Below are positions 1-9,831 of a stretch of 22,938 bases of DNA, in pieces. The stretch is from Dunaliella salina (lineage: Eukaryota; Chlorophyta; Chlorophyceae; Chlamydomonadales; Dunaliellaceae): contig MU070215.1 of assembly GCA_002284615.2 (NCBI GenBank), positions 81,584 through 104,521 of the forward strand, given 5' to 3'. A program made the translations under genes and the position numbers. Each line of letters begins with the position of its first letter. Positions within the stretch are counted from its first letter, which is position 1. The notes under the pieces are model-generated. The model ran no database searches and was not told the DNA's origin. It saw only the letters and a program-made list of their open reading frames with translations.

Positions 1-65
1 GTGCTGTGTGGGCACCTCTCCGCCCATTGATCTGACTCCACACCTTGCGGTTCCTTACGTAACAG

Positions 66-253
66 GCCAACATCGCGGATGCTTGCTCCCCATGTGGCCC
101 CAGCATTGTCACCCAGCGCACCCGCTCTCAAGCAGCTGCTACAACTGGCACAGCCGGCGCTGCACACCACCCCATCCGTGCCCTTTCCTTCTCCGCAACG
201 CTGGAGGGCGGTGGTAGGCGCGGGCATACGCCCGCCGGCCCTGCTGCACGCAG
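66..253 (+). CDS. possible upstream exon of the low-complexity gene
   Basis: One frame is open from about position 31 and rich in Ala, Pro, Leu and Gln, like the exons downstream. It is preceded by an acceptor-like TTACGTAACAG (ending at 65) and ends at GCACGCAG|GTGAGAG (253/254). With this donor the exon ends in phase 1, which would fit an acceptor at 1943/1944 (GCCCAGGCAG|GG) and keep the next exon's frame. The evidence is only composition plus splice-like sites. The main gene could equally start at the ATG at 1916, making this noncoding. Confidence 0.2.
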
Positions 254-770
254 GTGAGAGGGCATGAGCTCTTCTGTGCTGGCGCGAATTGTTGTGCTGG
301 ATTGTGTATTTTCAGGCAGGTAAGAGAGTGTGGCTTTGTATGCGCGCATGGAGATGCGCGCGTGCAGGTGAGGTCATAGCCTCGTCTGAGCTTGCATGGA
401 TTGTTGTGCTGGATTGTGTATTTCCGGGCAGGTAAGAGGGTGTTGCTCCTTGTGCGCACATGGATGTGTGTGCGCGCAGGTGGGAGGGCATGGTCATGTG
501 TGTTCTGGCGGATTTTTTTTTGTCCATTTTGTGCCGGCAGGTAAAAGGGCGTGGCTTTGTATGTGTGCATGGACGAGTGTGCGCGCAGGTGAGAGGGCAT
601 GGCCTCTTCTGTGCTGGTGTAGATTGTTATGCTGGTTTGTTTGCAGGTAGGTACAAGGGCATGGCTCCATGTGCGCGCGCGCAGATGTACGCACAGAGGT
701 GAGAGAGCACGGAGTTGTGTGTGCTGGTGTAATTGTTTTGTGCTGCATGCTGGCAATAAGAGCGAGGGCA
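249..770 (+). repeat. about 110-bp minisatellite with repeated CAG|GT splice-donor motifs
   Basis: Imperfect tandem units of about 110 bp (junctions at 253, 367, 479 and 588) each contain two CAG|GT junctions: one before GAGAGGGCAT-type sequence and one before AAGAGGG-type sequence. GT dinucleotides after CAG occur at about 254, 320, 368, 432, 480, 541, 589 and 647. The units also share GTGCTGG...GATTGT and a purine/pyrimidine-alternating TGTGCGCGC segment. It probably lies in the first intron of the gene that follows. Confidence 0.75.
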
Positions 771-1118
771 TGGGGTCATGTGCTCGGCAGGGGGTGAGAG
801 GAAGAATCTGGTGGCGGGCGCTGTTGCCTTTGGAGGGGGGGAGGGGGTACGTATGGTTATCAGCCAACAGGCCCTGGTGTGGGCAGGTAAGAGGGCATAG
901 GTTTGTGTGCTGGCGTGAAGTTCCATGCTGGATCTACATGTGTGCAGCAGGTGTGAGGGCATAGAGTTGTGTGCCGTGCAGGGATGAGGGATGGGAGGAA
1001 GAGTCTGGCGGCAGGCGCTGTTGCCAGGGGACTGGGGCAGGTTTGAACATCAGCCGACAGGCCCTGCCGCGGGCAGGTAAAATGGCACAGATTTGTGTGC
1101 TGGCGTGAAGTTCTCCCT
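770..1118 (+). repeat. 190-bp tandem duplication continuing the donor-repeat array
   Basis: Two units with a period of 190 bp share a GGAAGAxTCTGG start, GGCGCTGTTGCC, ATCAGCC.ACAGGCCCTG and a GGGCAGGTAA junction (cag at 884-886 and 1074-1076), followed by TTTGTGTGCTGGCGTGAAGTTC. They carry the same CAG|GTAA motif as the preceding array but in a longer unit. Confidence 0.7.
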
Positions 1119-1890
<772 letters not shown>

Positions 1891-1915
1891 CTCTGGGCTG
1901 TGGTGAACTGCACTG

Positions 1916-3970
1916 ATGCACAGGGCGCTCTTTGCCCAGGCAGGGTCCACACCAGCACAGCAGCAGCCCAGAAAGCATGCAGCGGCACCAGCGGCTGCAG
2001 CGCGACAGCCTCTGCTGCAACACCAGCAGCCGCAGCAGCAACAGCAATACCAGCAGCAGCAACACCAGCAGCAGCAACAGCAGCAAAACCAGCAGCAGCA
2101 GCAACAGCAACAGCAGCGAGCTAAGGCTACAACCAGCAGGCGCGCATCAATGCGGCTACAGCAAGCAGGGGGTGCTGGGGGGCCTGGAGTGCAAGAGCAG
2201 CAGCAGCAAGGGCAGCAGCAGCAGCTACAGGAAGATCATTGCACTGTGCCGCAGCAGCAGCAACAGCAGCAGCAGCAAGATGCCTACCAGGACAAGGAAT
2301 CCGCACATCCTGACCCATCACCGCCTGCTTACGCACCCTCACCCGCCACGGCCCACGCAGCAGCAGCTGCTGTTGCTGAGGCTGCTGCTGCTGCTCCTGC
2401 TGATGGGCTGCAGCCACAACCACCACTTTTACCACCATATGCGCCATCTACACAACCAGCAACCCTGCCACCTGATTCGGCAGCCATGTGCTGCGCCTCT
2501 CCGCCTCTGCCTGCCAGCCTACACTCCCCGCAAGCATGCACTACGCACAGCCCTCAGCACGCTCCTGCCGCCGCTGCAGATCCTGCCCACACCAACACTG
2601 GTGCGGGTACTGCCGCTGCAAACGGCCAGCTGCATACATCAAGTGCAGCAGCAGCAGCAGAAGTGCGTGTCTCTCCTCGCTCGCCCGCCAACGAAGATCA
2701 AACCAAGGGGCGAGAAGCGTGTGCAGGCCCTATGCAAGCGTGTTCGCCTTCCGCCCAAGACTCCCTGCGCATCTCTGCCACGCCCTCGCCCACCGTGCCA
2801 CAGGGTGCGGGGATGCTAACAGCGGCACCACCACCACCAGCTGCAGCTCCACTGGCAGCAGCAGCAGCAGCAGCAGCACTGGCAGATGCCCAGGCAACAG
2901 TGCCACACGCGTGTGCACCAGGGTCAGCAGCAGCACCTGCACTACAAGCGATGCAGGCGGCAGCACCACACACACGCAATGCAACAGCAGCCCCAACACC
3001 AACGCCACCATCCCATCTGCAGGAGCAGCCTGCCCCAGCTCCTCAGGCAGCATCGACATTGGCAGCAGCAGCAACAGCAACAGCACCAGATGAAGGTACC
3101 GCCACTGAAGGCGAACACGCTTGCTCAGCTCCTCAGGCAGCATCGACTTTGGCAGCAGCAACAGCAGCAGCAGCAACAGCTCCAGGTGAAGGCGCCGCCA
3201 TTGAAGGCAGTGCTGTAATGGGCGGTCAGAGTGAGCAGGCACAAGACCCTTCATCCCACCCTGGTGCTTACCCACCCCATGGCAACCAGGAACTTCCTGA
3301 TGCTGATGCTGCTGGTCATGGCAAGCACTCAGACTCATTCCATAGCGACCAGAATCTTCCTCTTGGCCATACAGTCATAGACCCTTCACCCCACCCGGGT
3401 GCTGTCCTTTCCCATGGCAACCGGGACCCTCCTGAAGTTCACGCTGCTGTTCATGGCAAGCCCCCTGACTCATCCCACGGTACCCAGAATCTTCCTCCTG
3501 GCCACCCAGCCACATGTCAAGGCAACCAGGATCTCTCAGATGCTGACGCTGCTGGTCATGGCAAGCACTCAGACTCATCCCGTGGCAACCAGAATCTTCC
3601 TCCTGGCCACCCAGCCACGAGCCCTGGCCAGGAGGATGTTGCTTCTGCTGCTGATGATGATGCTCATGATGATGATGGTGATCCTGGCAAGCGTGCCGGC
3701 CCCGACGGCACTCAGGAGGTCCCAAACCACGAAGCAATGGGTTGTAGCAATGGCCAGGGTGCTGCTGCTCCCTTTGCTGCTGTTCCCCCTGCTGGAAGCG
3801 GTTCTCCTGCTGCTGACACAGACAATCCAACTGGACGTGCTGATGCTGATGCTGATGCTGCTGGTGGAGAGGCAGAGCAAATAGGCAATGAGGAGGGGCT
3901 CCACGCAAAGCCTTTGCCCCCTGGACCAGCACCTCACAACTTTGCGGGCTTACTGAGCAAAGAGGTGCAG
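1916..3970 (+). CDS. low-complexity Q/A/P-rich protein, first large coding block
   Basis: This block stays open for 685 codons from the ATG at 1916; an in-frame stop lies just upstream at 1904. Order of segments: Gln runs (about residues 25-70 and 95-130), Ala/Pro-rich stretches, two copies of a SAPQAASTLAAA segment (about nt 3030-3210), then imperfect repeats of about 45 residues with HGKHSDS and NQNLPPGHPAT motifs (nt 3240-3640), then an Asp-rich run. It ends at GAGGTGCAG|GTGAGC (3970/3971) in phase 0. Reading through would stop at 4015 after 14 residues. The phase matches the acceptor at 5371/5372, so both blocks probably belong to one gene. The real start may instead be an acceptor at 1939 or 1943. 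Function is unknown; the composition suits a disordered nuclear or scaffold protein, but that is inference. Confidence 0.55.
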
Positions 3971-4270
3971 GTGAGCTTGCTAGGGGGTCCTCAGGGAAGG
4001 CACAGCCGAGCGTGAGTGGTTCCCTTTTAAAGGAGTTATGGGTGAGTTTGCTAGGAGGCCCTTCATTAGATAGCAGCCGAGCTCAAGTAGCTCCCTGTGA
4101 TGGGATGTGCAGGTAAGCTTGCTAGGAGGTTCTTTTCATGAAGAAGCAGCCGAGCTTGAGTAGCTCTCTGTGATGGGAGGTGCAGGTGAGCTTGCTAGGA
4201 GGTCCTTGAGGCACAGCCAAGCTTGAGTGGCTCTGTGAAAGGAGGAGCAGATGAGCTTGCTAGAAGGTCT
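3961..4270 (+). repeat. about 71-bp tandem repeat that recopies a splice donor
   Basis: Five units share GTGAGCTTGCTAGGAGG, a CAGCC(G/A)AGCTTGAGT segment and GTGCAG|GT. Donor positions are 3971 (the predicted real one), 4042, 4113, 4186 and a mutated one at 4251 (AT instead of GT), with spacings of 71, 71, 73 and 65. The array begins exactly at the end of the coding block, so each unit carries an AG|GT junction. Confidence 0.8.
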
Positions 4271-5371
4271 TTCATAAAGCTGCATCCGAGGTGCAGGTGT
4301 GCTTTGAAAGAGCCGACAGGGTGCGCCAGCAAGCGTAAGAATCCTTACATAAGCCAGGCTCCTCGCTTTCTTCGAGGAGGAGCAATACTCCGGGCCTTTT
4401 GCTTTGTTGGTGGACAATGTTCTGGGATGCTTGTCCTGTGGGATACAATATTCTGGGCTCTGTTTTGGGGGGAAAGGGGGGGGGGGGGGGGACAAATCTC
4501 GGGCTCTCTGCTGTCTTTTTTGGGGGAGGGGGGTGCAAGGATGTGAGGACTGCGAATGCAAAATTGGGCGTTGCCACTTTGGGCAGAGGTATTTTGGCCC
4601 TGTGTTACCTGGCAGGACATGTATACGTGGAGTCCGCAGTCCAGCTATTGCATCATGCTGAGGGTCGGGTAAAGAGGGTTGAGTGTGTGGCAAAAAGAGG
4701 GCCGAAGAGCCCCTTTGGGGCCTCTTTGAAGCCTCTTTTGCCTGCTTCTCATTCCTCCCTACGCAACCCTAATCATGCTCTGCAAGCAGGCCACATGGGG
4801 AAAGAGGGGGAGGAGGTTTCCTGCCCAGATCTGACAGATCGTCTCGGTCACAAGTTTGATCGTGCCTCCTGATCGCAAGCGGCCGTCCCCCAATTCAGGC
4901 CAAACTGTCTCACAGAACGTGTTTTTTGGCCTTATCCTGGCACCCCCTGCACCATCTCCGGACCTGAAAAGTATGTTGGATGGTAGATCTTTTGTTCTAC
5001 TTGCGTCCAAACGTTGCAGGCATTTTCTAGGTGGGCCCATCCAAGATGAGGACCACAAATCTGAACAGTCTGTGTGCTGCTCTTTTCCTTGCCAAAAACA
5101 TTTAAGTACCACGGTGCGATTGTGTGAGTCCTTGCCCGTACCTCATGAGAAGGAAAGAAGCGAAATAGAGAAGGAAGACCGCGGAGCGCGTGCGCACTTT
5201 TCCCTTGTTCGTGTCCTGCAGGTCCTGAATGAGCACGCGAAACAGAGCAGCCTCAGGCGCTTGAGCAGCCATGCAGGCGAGCACAACACCATGGCTGTCA
5301 GCTCCAAAGCGAATGCCGACTAGGAACACCACTGAGCACGTGCGCACGATTCCCTTGTTTGCTATCTGCAG
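3971..5371 (+). other. predicted phase-0 intron
   Basis: GTGAGC at 3971 and CTATCTGCAG ending at 5371 give a GT-AG intron of 1,401 nt joining two phase-0 frames. Inside are the donor repeat, a G-rich repeat (about 4,370-4,560) and, at its 3' end, a 150-bp duplication of the acceptor and next exon start. The stretch 4,560-5,170 holds no gene I can support; its short open frames on both strands have no recognisable content. Confidence 0.5.
4370..4560 (+). repeat. G-rich degenerate tandem repeat with a 16-G run
   Basis: Units of roughly 30-40 bp share a TCTGGG/TCGGG...TGTTTTGGGGG pattern. One unit has 16 consecutive G (4476-4491), and G-tracts of 5-6 lie nearby. On the sense strand this is a strong G-quadruplex candidate inside the intron. 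The run length may also be unreliable in a draft assembly. Confidence 0.6.
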
Positions 5372-5470
5372 GTCCTAAATGAGCATGCCAAGCGGAGCAG
5401 CCTCAGGCGCTTGAGCAGCCGTGCAGGCGAGCACAGCACCATTGCTGCCAGGTCCAAAGCGGGTGCCGAC
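5177..5470 (+). repeat. 150-bp tandem duplication of acceptor plus exon start
   Basis: Two units with a 150-bp period both contain GTGCGCAC..TTCCCTTGTT, a ...TGCAG acceptor (ending at 5221 and 5371) and the same exon start GTCCT(G/A)AATGAGCA. Translated in the same phase, both start VLNEHAK and continue with a near-identical peptide. The upstream copy reaches an in-frame TAG at 5321; the downstream copy stays open into the long exon. Confidence 0.85.
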
Positions 5471-6465
5471 AGCAGCAACAGAGGGGGTTCTGAAGAGGAG
5501 GGTCCTGGCAGCAGCAGCAGCAAAGGCAGGGGCACCAAAAGAGGCGGAGGTGGGGCTGCGCAAGGGGGTAGGCCAAAAAGGAGATGGGCGGTGGGTGAAG
5601 GAGCTTGGAACATGGCTGGGGGGCCTGACATTGAGACGTCAGCTGAGGATGGATTAGCAGGAGGAGCTGGGGCCGCAGCGCCAACAGCAGATGGTGCAGG
5701 TGCATGGGAAGCTAGGGCATGCGGCCATGAGGAGGCAGGGGCGCGTGGGGGTGAGGAGGCAGTGGCGCGCGGCCATGAGAAGGCTGCGACAAATTGTGAT
5801 GAGGAGGCATTGGCATGCGGCCATGGGAAGGCAGGGGCGCGTGGGGGTGAGGAGGCAGTGGCGCGCGGCCATAAGAAGGCTGCGACGAATTGTGATGAGG
5901 AGGCATTGGCATGCGGCCATGAGAAGGCAGGGGCGCGTGGCGGTGAGGAGGCAGTGGCGCGCGACCATGAGAAGGCAGCGACAAATTGTGATGAGGAGGC
6001 ATTGGCATGCGGCCATGAGGAGGCAGGGGCAGGCGTTGATGAGGAGGCAGGCCCTGGGCCTGGCACCATAAATACAGCAGCAGCAGCAACAGCAGCAGCA
6101 GCAGGTGGGGGTTTGGGAGGCTGCAGGGGTAGAGGGGCCAGAGCTGCCACAACCACCCCAGATGCCACCAACACCCTCACCAGTAACGCCCGAGCCAAGC
6201 GTGCAGCTGCTCGCACCCCCACCGCCAACAACACCCCTCCTGCGGATGCCACAGTCACGCATGCTGATGCTAAACCCAAACCCACCAACATCTCCGATGC
6301 TGCTATCACCAACACCGTCGCCACAGACACGCCTCCCACCCATGCCGGTGCCGGCGGGGCTGCAGCAGATGTTGCTGGCACGAGTGCGAGTCCAGGGCCA
6401 TCCATCACATTAAGAAGCGCGCGCCTGAAACAACAGCAGCAGCAGCAGCAAGCAGGAGGAGATAC

Positions 6466-6530
<65 letters not shown>

Positions 6531-7147
6531 CTCCAGCAGCAGGAGCTGGTTCAGGGCCATCCAGTGCGCGGAAAAGCTCACGCTTGCAGCAGCGGCAGCA
6601 GCGGCAAGCACAGTGGCAGCAAAACCAGCAGCAGCAGGTGCAGCAGCAAGGGCAACAGGAGCCACAGCAGCCGTCGCAGTTGACGCTGGGTTGCTCCAGA
6701 TGCAGATATGCCCGCACAGGCTGCAGAACCTGCAGGGCCCATGTCCTTGATGCTCAGCCCCAACAACACACAGCAGCACCGCCAGCAGCAGCAGCAGCAC
6801 GAGCATCATACCAGGGGCAGGAGGAGGGTGCAGCTGGTGGCCTTGCTGCACCTGCTGGAGCGCAAGAGCAGCAACAGCCGCCGCACCTGCACTCACCCAG
6901 CCACCAGCACCAGCGCCAGCAGGATTCCGCAGGGGTTGGCGCTGCTGGTGTGGTGCCGGGACGCTCAACTGGAGGCTTCTCTGAAGGTCAAAAGGCCATG
7001 AGGGGCCCTGAGAGAAGTGCAGGAGGAGCAGCTGCAGGCCACAGCAAAGCACTAGACGAGCCACATGACGGAAAGCGCAAGCGCAGGAGGGCTCCTATCG
7101 AACAGCCTGGAGCAGCGACGCAGGGAAAGGAGCACACCGAGTCAGAG
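5372..7147 (+). CDS. low-complexity protein, second coding block with Cys4 motif
   Basis: 592 codons are open in phase 0 from GTCCTAAATGAG after CTGCAG at 5371 to TCAGAG|GTGGGT at 7147. No ATG is needed at its start, as it is an internal exon. Segments: a Lys/Arg/Gly-rich start; a 96-bp (32-residue) repeat at about 5718-6055 with CDEEALACGH and GEEAVARGH; a Thr/Asn/Pro/Ala-rich region; a (GCA)n run giving about 19 Ala (6467-6523); Gln-rich stretches; then C-x2-C-x6-C-x2-C (CSRCRYARTGCRTC) at nt 6692-6733, a possible small zinc-binding module. Similar GCSxCRYxxxGC motifs occur, from memory, in other green-algal nuclear proteins; I cannot name a domain. The end is basic (GKRKRRR). The function is unknown. 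Confidence 0.6.
5718..6055 (+). repeat. 96-bp in-frame coding minisatellite
   Basis: GATGAGGAGGCATTGGCATG recurs at 5798, 5894 and 5990, exactly 96 bp apart. Because 96 is divisible by three, the array expands the protein in 32-residue steps without shifting the frame. About 3.5 units are present and are nearly identical, suggesting recent expansion. Confidence 0.9.
6467..6523 (+). repeat. (GCA)n/(CAG)n trinucleotide run read as poly-Ala
   Basis: This is a pure trinucleotide tract of about 19 units within the second coding block, read in the GCA frame (Ala). The same repeat is read as CAG (Gln) in the last exon at 9598-9651. Confidence 0.9.
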
Positions 7148-7500
7148 GTGGGTGCGGTGTGTGTGGTTGCACTGAGCTTGTGCATTACTGCGTGCGCGAG
7201 CGGGTCTGTCTTCTGAATGGCCTGAGGCAGCGACGCATGGAAGGAGCACATCGAGTCAGGAGTGGTTGCGCTGTGTGTGGCCGTGCTTACTGTGTAGATT
7301 TCTGTGTGTGCAAGCAGATCTGTCTTCTGAATGGCCTGAGGCGGCAACGCAGGGAGAACATGAGTACACAGAGTCAGAGGTGGGTGCGCATTGTGTGGTC
7401 GTGCTTGGTGTGTGGATTTCTGTGTGTGCAAGGGGACCTGTCTTCTGAATGGCCTGGGGCAGCATCGCGGGGAAAGGGGCATATCTGGTCAATAATGGGT
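7100..7500 (+). repeat. about 115-bp tandem repeat of exon end plus intron start
   Basis: The last 40 nt of the coding block (CCTGGAGCAGCGACGCAGGG through GAGTCAGAG) and the first ~75 nt of the intron are tandemly repeated. Donor-like junctions occur at 7148 (GAG|GTGGGT), 7262 (GGA|GTGGTT) and 7380 (GAG|GTGGGT), with a decayed one near 7495. Each unit also carries CTGTCTTCTGAATGGCCTG. Only the first unit continues an open coding frame. Confidence 0.85.
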
Positions 7501-7579
7501 GCAGTTCATGAGGCTGCGCCCAGTTTATACCCAAATCTGTGTGCGGATGCTGATCCTTCTTAAATTAATGGCCTGGGGA

Positions 7580-8690
7580 GCACATTGAGTATGCTTGCAC
7601 ACATGCTGGCCTTGTGTGCACGCACCTGCAAAATAGACTGCAGGCACACTTGCTGGGCATGTGCACGCTCCCCCGCGGATTAGACTTCAGCTGTGCAGGC
7701 ACGCTTGCTGATGTTCTACGGTTGGCTATCAGCAAACTTGCTGGCGATGTGCACACGCCCCCACGGAAGAGACTCTAGCTGTGCAGGCACACAAGATGAT
7801 GCCCTGAGACAGACTGCTGGCAAATTTTCACGTGCCCTGTGACTGCTGGCATACTTGCTGGGCATGTGCGGGCACCCCATGCGGAATAGACTTAAGCTGT
7901 GAAGGCCCACTCGCTGATGCCCTGTGTGTGTGTACACCTGTGGAACAGACTGCATGCACACTTGCTGACACCCTGTGTTGCTTACTTGCGGGGCTTGTGG
8001 CACACCCCTGTGATACAGAGTTCAGCTGTGCAGGCACACTTGGTGATGCCCTGAGGCTGACTGCCAGCATACCTTCCTCGTGCACTGTGATTGCTGGCGC
8101 ACTTGCTGGCCATGTGTGCGCACACCTGCAAAACAGAGTGCAGGCACGCTTGCTGATGCTCGTTAGTATGGTAATCGTAGCAGTCTATAAGAGTAGTATG
8201 TCCATATCTACTTGCTGCCGCTTTACGAGTAGCCGTATTAGAAGCACTAGGAGCATTATGAGAGGTACCTATCCCCGTATAAGCAGAGTTATAAACCAGT
8301 TTTAGTATACCTACCCATACTCCTTCAAAATAGCTTAAATGCCTTGTCATTGACACCGCTGGCAAACTTGCTGGGCATGTGCACATCGCAGAGGAGACTT
8401 CTGCTGTGCAGGCACACCTGCTGATGCCCTGAGGCTGACTGCTAGCACACTTGCCTTGTGACTGATAAAGTGTGCAGGCCACGGTCACATGCGTGCTGGC
8501 CATGTGCATACACCCCTGCAGAATAGACTTCTGCTGTGCAGGCACACCTGCTGATGCCCTGAGGCTGACTGCTGGCACACTTGCCTTGTGACCGATAAAG
8601 TGTGCAGGGCATGGTCACATGCGTGCTGGCCATGTGCGCACACCCCTGCAAAAATGGCTTCACGTGCGTGACCTTCTGGCCATATGCTTG
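7580..8690 (+). repeat. roughly 100-130-bp repeats with acceptor-like TGTGCAG|GCACAC
   Basis: Degenerate units share CTTGCTGGCCATGTGCxCAC, CCCCTGCAxAATAGACTT, GCTGTGCAGGCACACxTGCTG and ATGCCCTGAGGCTGACTGC. The CTGTGCAG|GC motif or a close variant occurs at about 7696, 7784, 8031, 8141, 8409 and 8539, and resembles the predicted real acceptor CTTGCAG|GCGCAT at 8691-8693. The last two units (about 8,400 and 8,530) are the most alike. Confidence 0.75.
8163..8345. other. compositionally distinct island inside the minisatellite
   Basis: The repeat is interrupted by about 180 bp with lower GC and no CTG/CAG bias, running from after GCTTGCTGATGCTCG to before CCTTGTCATTGACACC. It has many TA steps (for example GTATAAGCAGAGTTATAAACC). 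It looks like an insertion, but I see no terminal repeats and cannot assign a source. Confidence 0.5.
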
Positions 8691-8693
8691 CAG

Positions 8694-8737
8694 GCGCATC
8701 CCAGGGCAGCCACCCCCAGCTCAACTGAGCAGCAGTT

Positions 8738-8772
<35 letters not shown>

Positions 8773-8865
8773 GCCAAGAGCAGCACCTCCTGGACCTGGG
8801 CTACGAGGCTCCCCACGCAGAAGTGAAGAAAGGGCCCAACAAAAAGGACAAGAGAGGGCGGTCAG
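8694..8865 (+). CDS. low-complexity protein, third exon
   Basis: 172 nt starting in phase 0 (GCG CAT CCC) after CTTGCAG and ending at CGGTCAG|GTGCGC in phase 1. It encodes an Ala/Pro start, an 11-Gln run and a Lys/Arg-rich end (KKGPNKKDKRGRS). The phase-1 end needs two bases from the next exon, and the block at 9164 supplies them. Reading through instead would stop at 9056. Confidence 0.55.
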
Positions 8866-9163
8866 GTGCGCAGAGAGGGAGGGGGGAAGGCAGCACCACA
8901 CCTTTGCAAGCAGCACCTAAAGTCAGACACTTGTGGTGTGCTGGAGAGGAGTGTTGGAGGGAGAGGCGGCTGCTAGTCTACCTCCACTGGCAGGGTGTGG
9001 GAGTGGCCTGCAAGAGCAGGCCCCTTGTTAAAAGGCTATGTTCCTCACATGATTAAAAGAGTCAGAAACTAGAGAATATGTTGGCGCATGTAGGATCTCA
9101 CATAACTCACAAAAACTGTACAATAACAGCTTCTTTTTTTCAACACCCCCTCTGCGCTTGCAG
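8866..9163 (+). other. predicted phase-1 intron
   Basis: GTGCGC at 8866 and CTCTGCGCTTGCAG ending at 9163 give 298 nt with a pyrimidine-rich 3' end. Unlike the other introns it carries no obvious minisatellite. Confidence 0.5.
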
Positions 9164-9593
9164 CAGCGGAGGAAAGTAGAGGGGCGGAGCAGCTGCCGCT
9201 GCCGCCACAGCAGCAGAGGCATAGCAGAAAGGGCCCGGCATCCACCGAAGCAGCAGCAGTACAGCAGCTGCTGCTGCCGCCACTTCAGCAAGAGCAGGCG
9301 CAGGAGCAGTCAGCTGCTGCAGCAGTAGTATTAACAGCAGCAGCCACAGAGCAAGGCATGGCCACTCTTGCTCCTGCAGCTGCCGCTTCTGCTGCAACAA
9401 AGGGAAGGAGGAAAAAGAGGCGGCAGCAGCAACAGCACGAGTCACTCCAAGGGCAGCTGCCACCTCAGCAGCAGCAGCAGCTGCAGGGACGCACAGGGGA
9501 GGTGGAGCCACCTCCAGAGCAGCAGCAGCAGCAGCAGCACGCAGGGGAGGAGCTGCAGGGGCAACAGCCAGCGAGCGTGGACTTGCAGGGCGA

Positions 9594-9654
<61 letters not shown>

Positions 9655-9738
9655 GGAAAGCATCACGGTAGCAACCAAAGGAAGAAGAAGAAAAAGCAGG
9701 CGCATGAGGCTGGCAGTGAGGATGACGATGGTGGTGCA

Positions 9739-9772
<34 letters not shown>

Positions 9773-9831
9773 AGAGTGAAGAGGAGGAGGAGCCCCCCCC
9801 TCGCAAGCAGCGCAGGAGTCGCAGGCATTAG
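9164..9831 (+). CDS. low-complexity protein, last exon with poly-Gln and basic tail
   Basis: Entering in phase 1, the frame is open for 222 codons to TAG at 9829-9831; the ATG at 9358 is internal. The peptide is Ala/Gln-rich with a KGRRKKRR cluster, a 19-Gln run (CAA plus 18 CAG, nt 9595-9651), a KKKKK cluster, an acidic patch, a 10-11 Ala run, EEEEE and a terminal RKQRRSRR. The basic clusters look like nuclear localisation signals. No TGTAA, the usual green-algal polyadenylation signal, is visible within about 400 nt downstream, so the 3' end is not located. Confidence 0.55.
9598..9651 (+). repeat. (CAG)18 run read as poly-Gln
   Basis: A pure CAG tract of 54 bp lies inside the last exon. 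It is likely length-polymorphic. Confidence 0.95.

Larger units (their letters stand above)
7148..8693 (+). other. predicted phase-0 intron built mostly of minisatellites
   Basis: GTGGGT at 7148 and ATGCTTGCAG ending at 8693 define a 1,546-nt intron joining two phase-0 frames. Its first 350 bp are the donor-containing repeat. From about 7,580 to 8,690 a second repeat family contains acceptor-like motifs. A compositional island lies at about 8,163-8,345. Confidence 0.5.

Noticed and set aside
139..867. 242-codon minus-strand open frame
   Set aside because: It spans the donor minisatellite; its peptide simply repeats the same motifs (for example LTC/HAxxxxA) and the reading frame is open because the units are.
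5362..6717. 451-codon minus-strand ORF
   Set aside because: It is antisense to the predicted second exon; CTG/TGC repeats on the opposite strand keep it open, and it has no splice or motif support.
8163..8345. Mitochondrial or plastid gene fragment
   Set aside because: I could not identify any organelle protein or RNA in any frame; it is kept only as an unexplained island.
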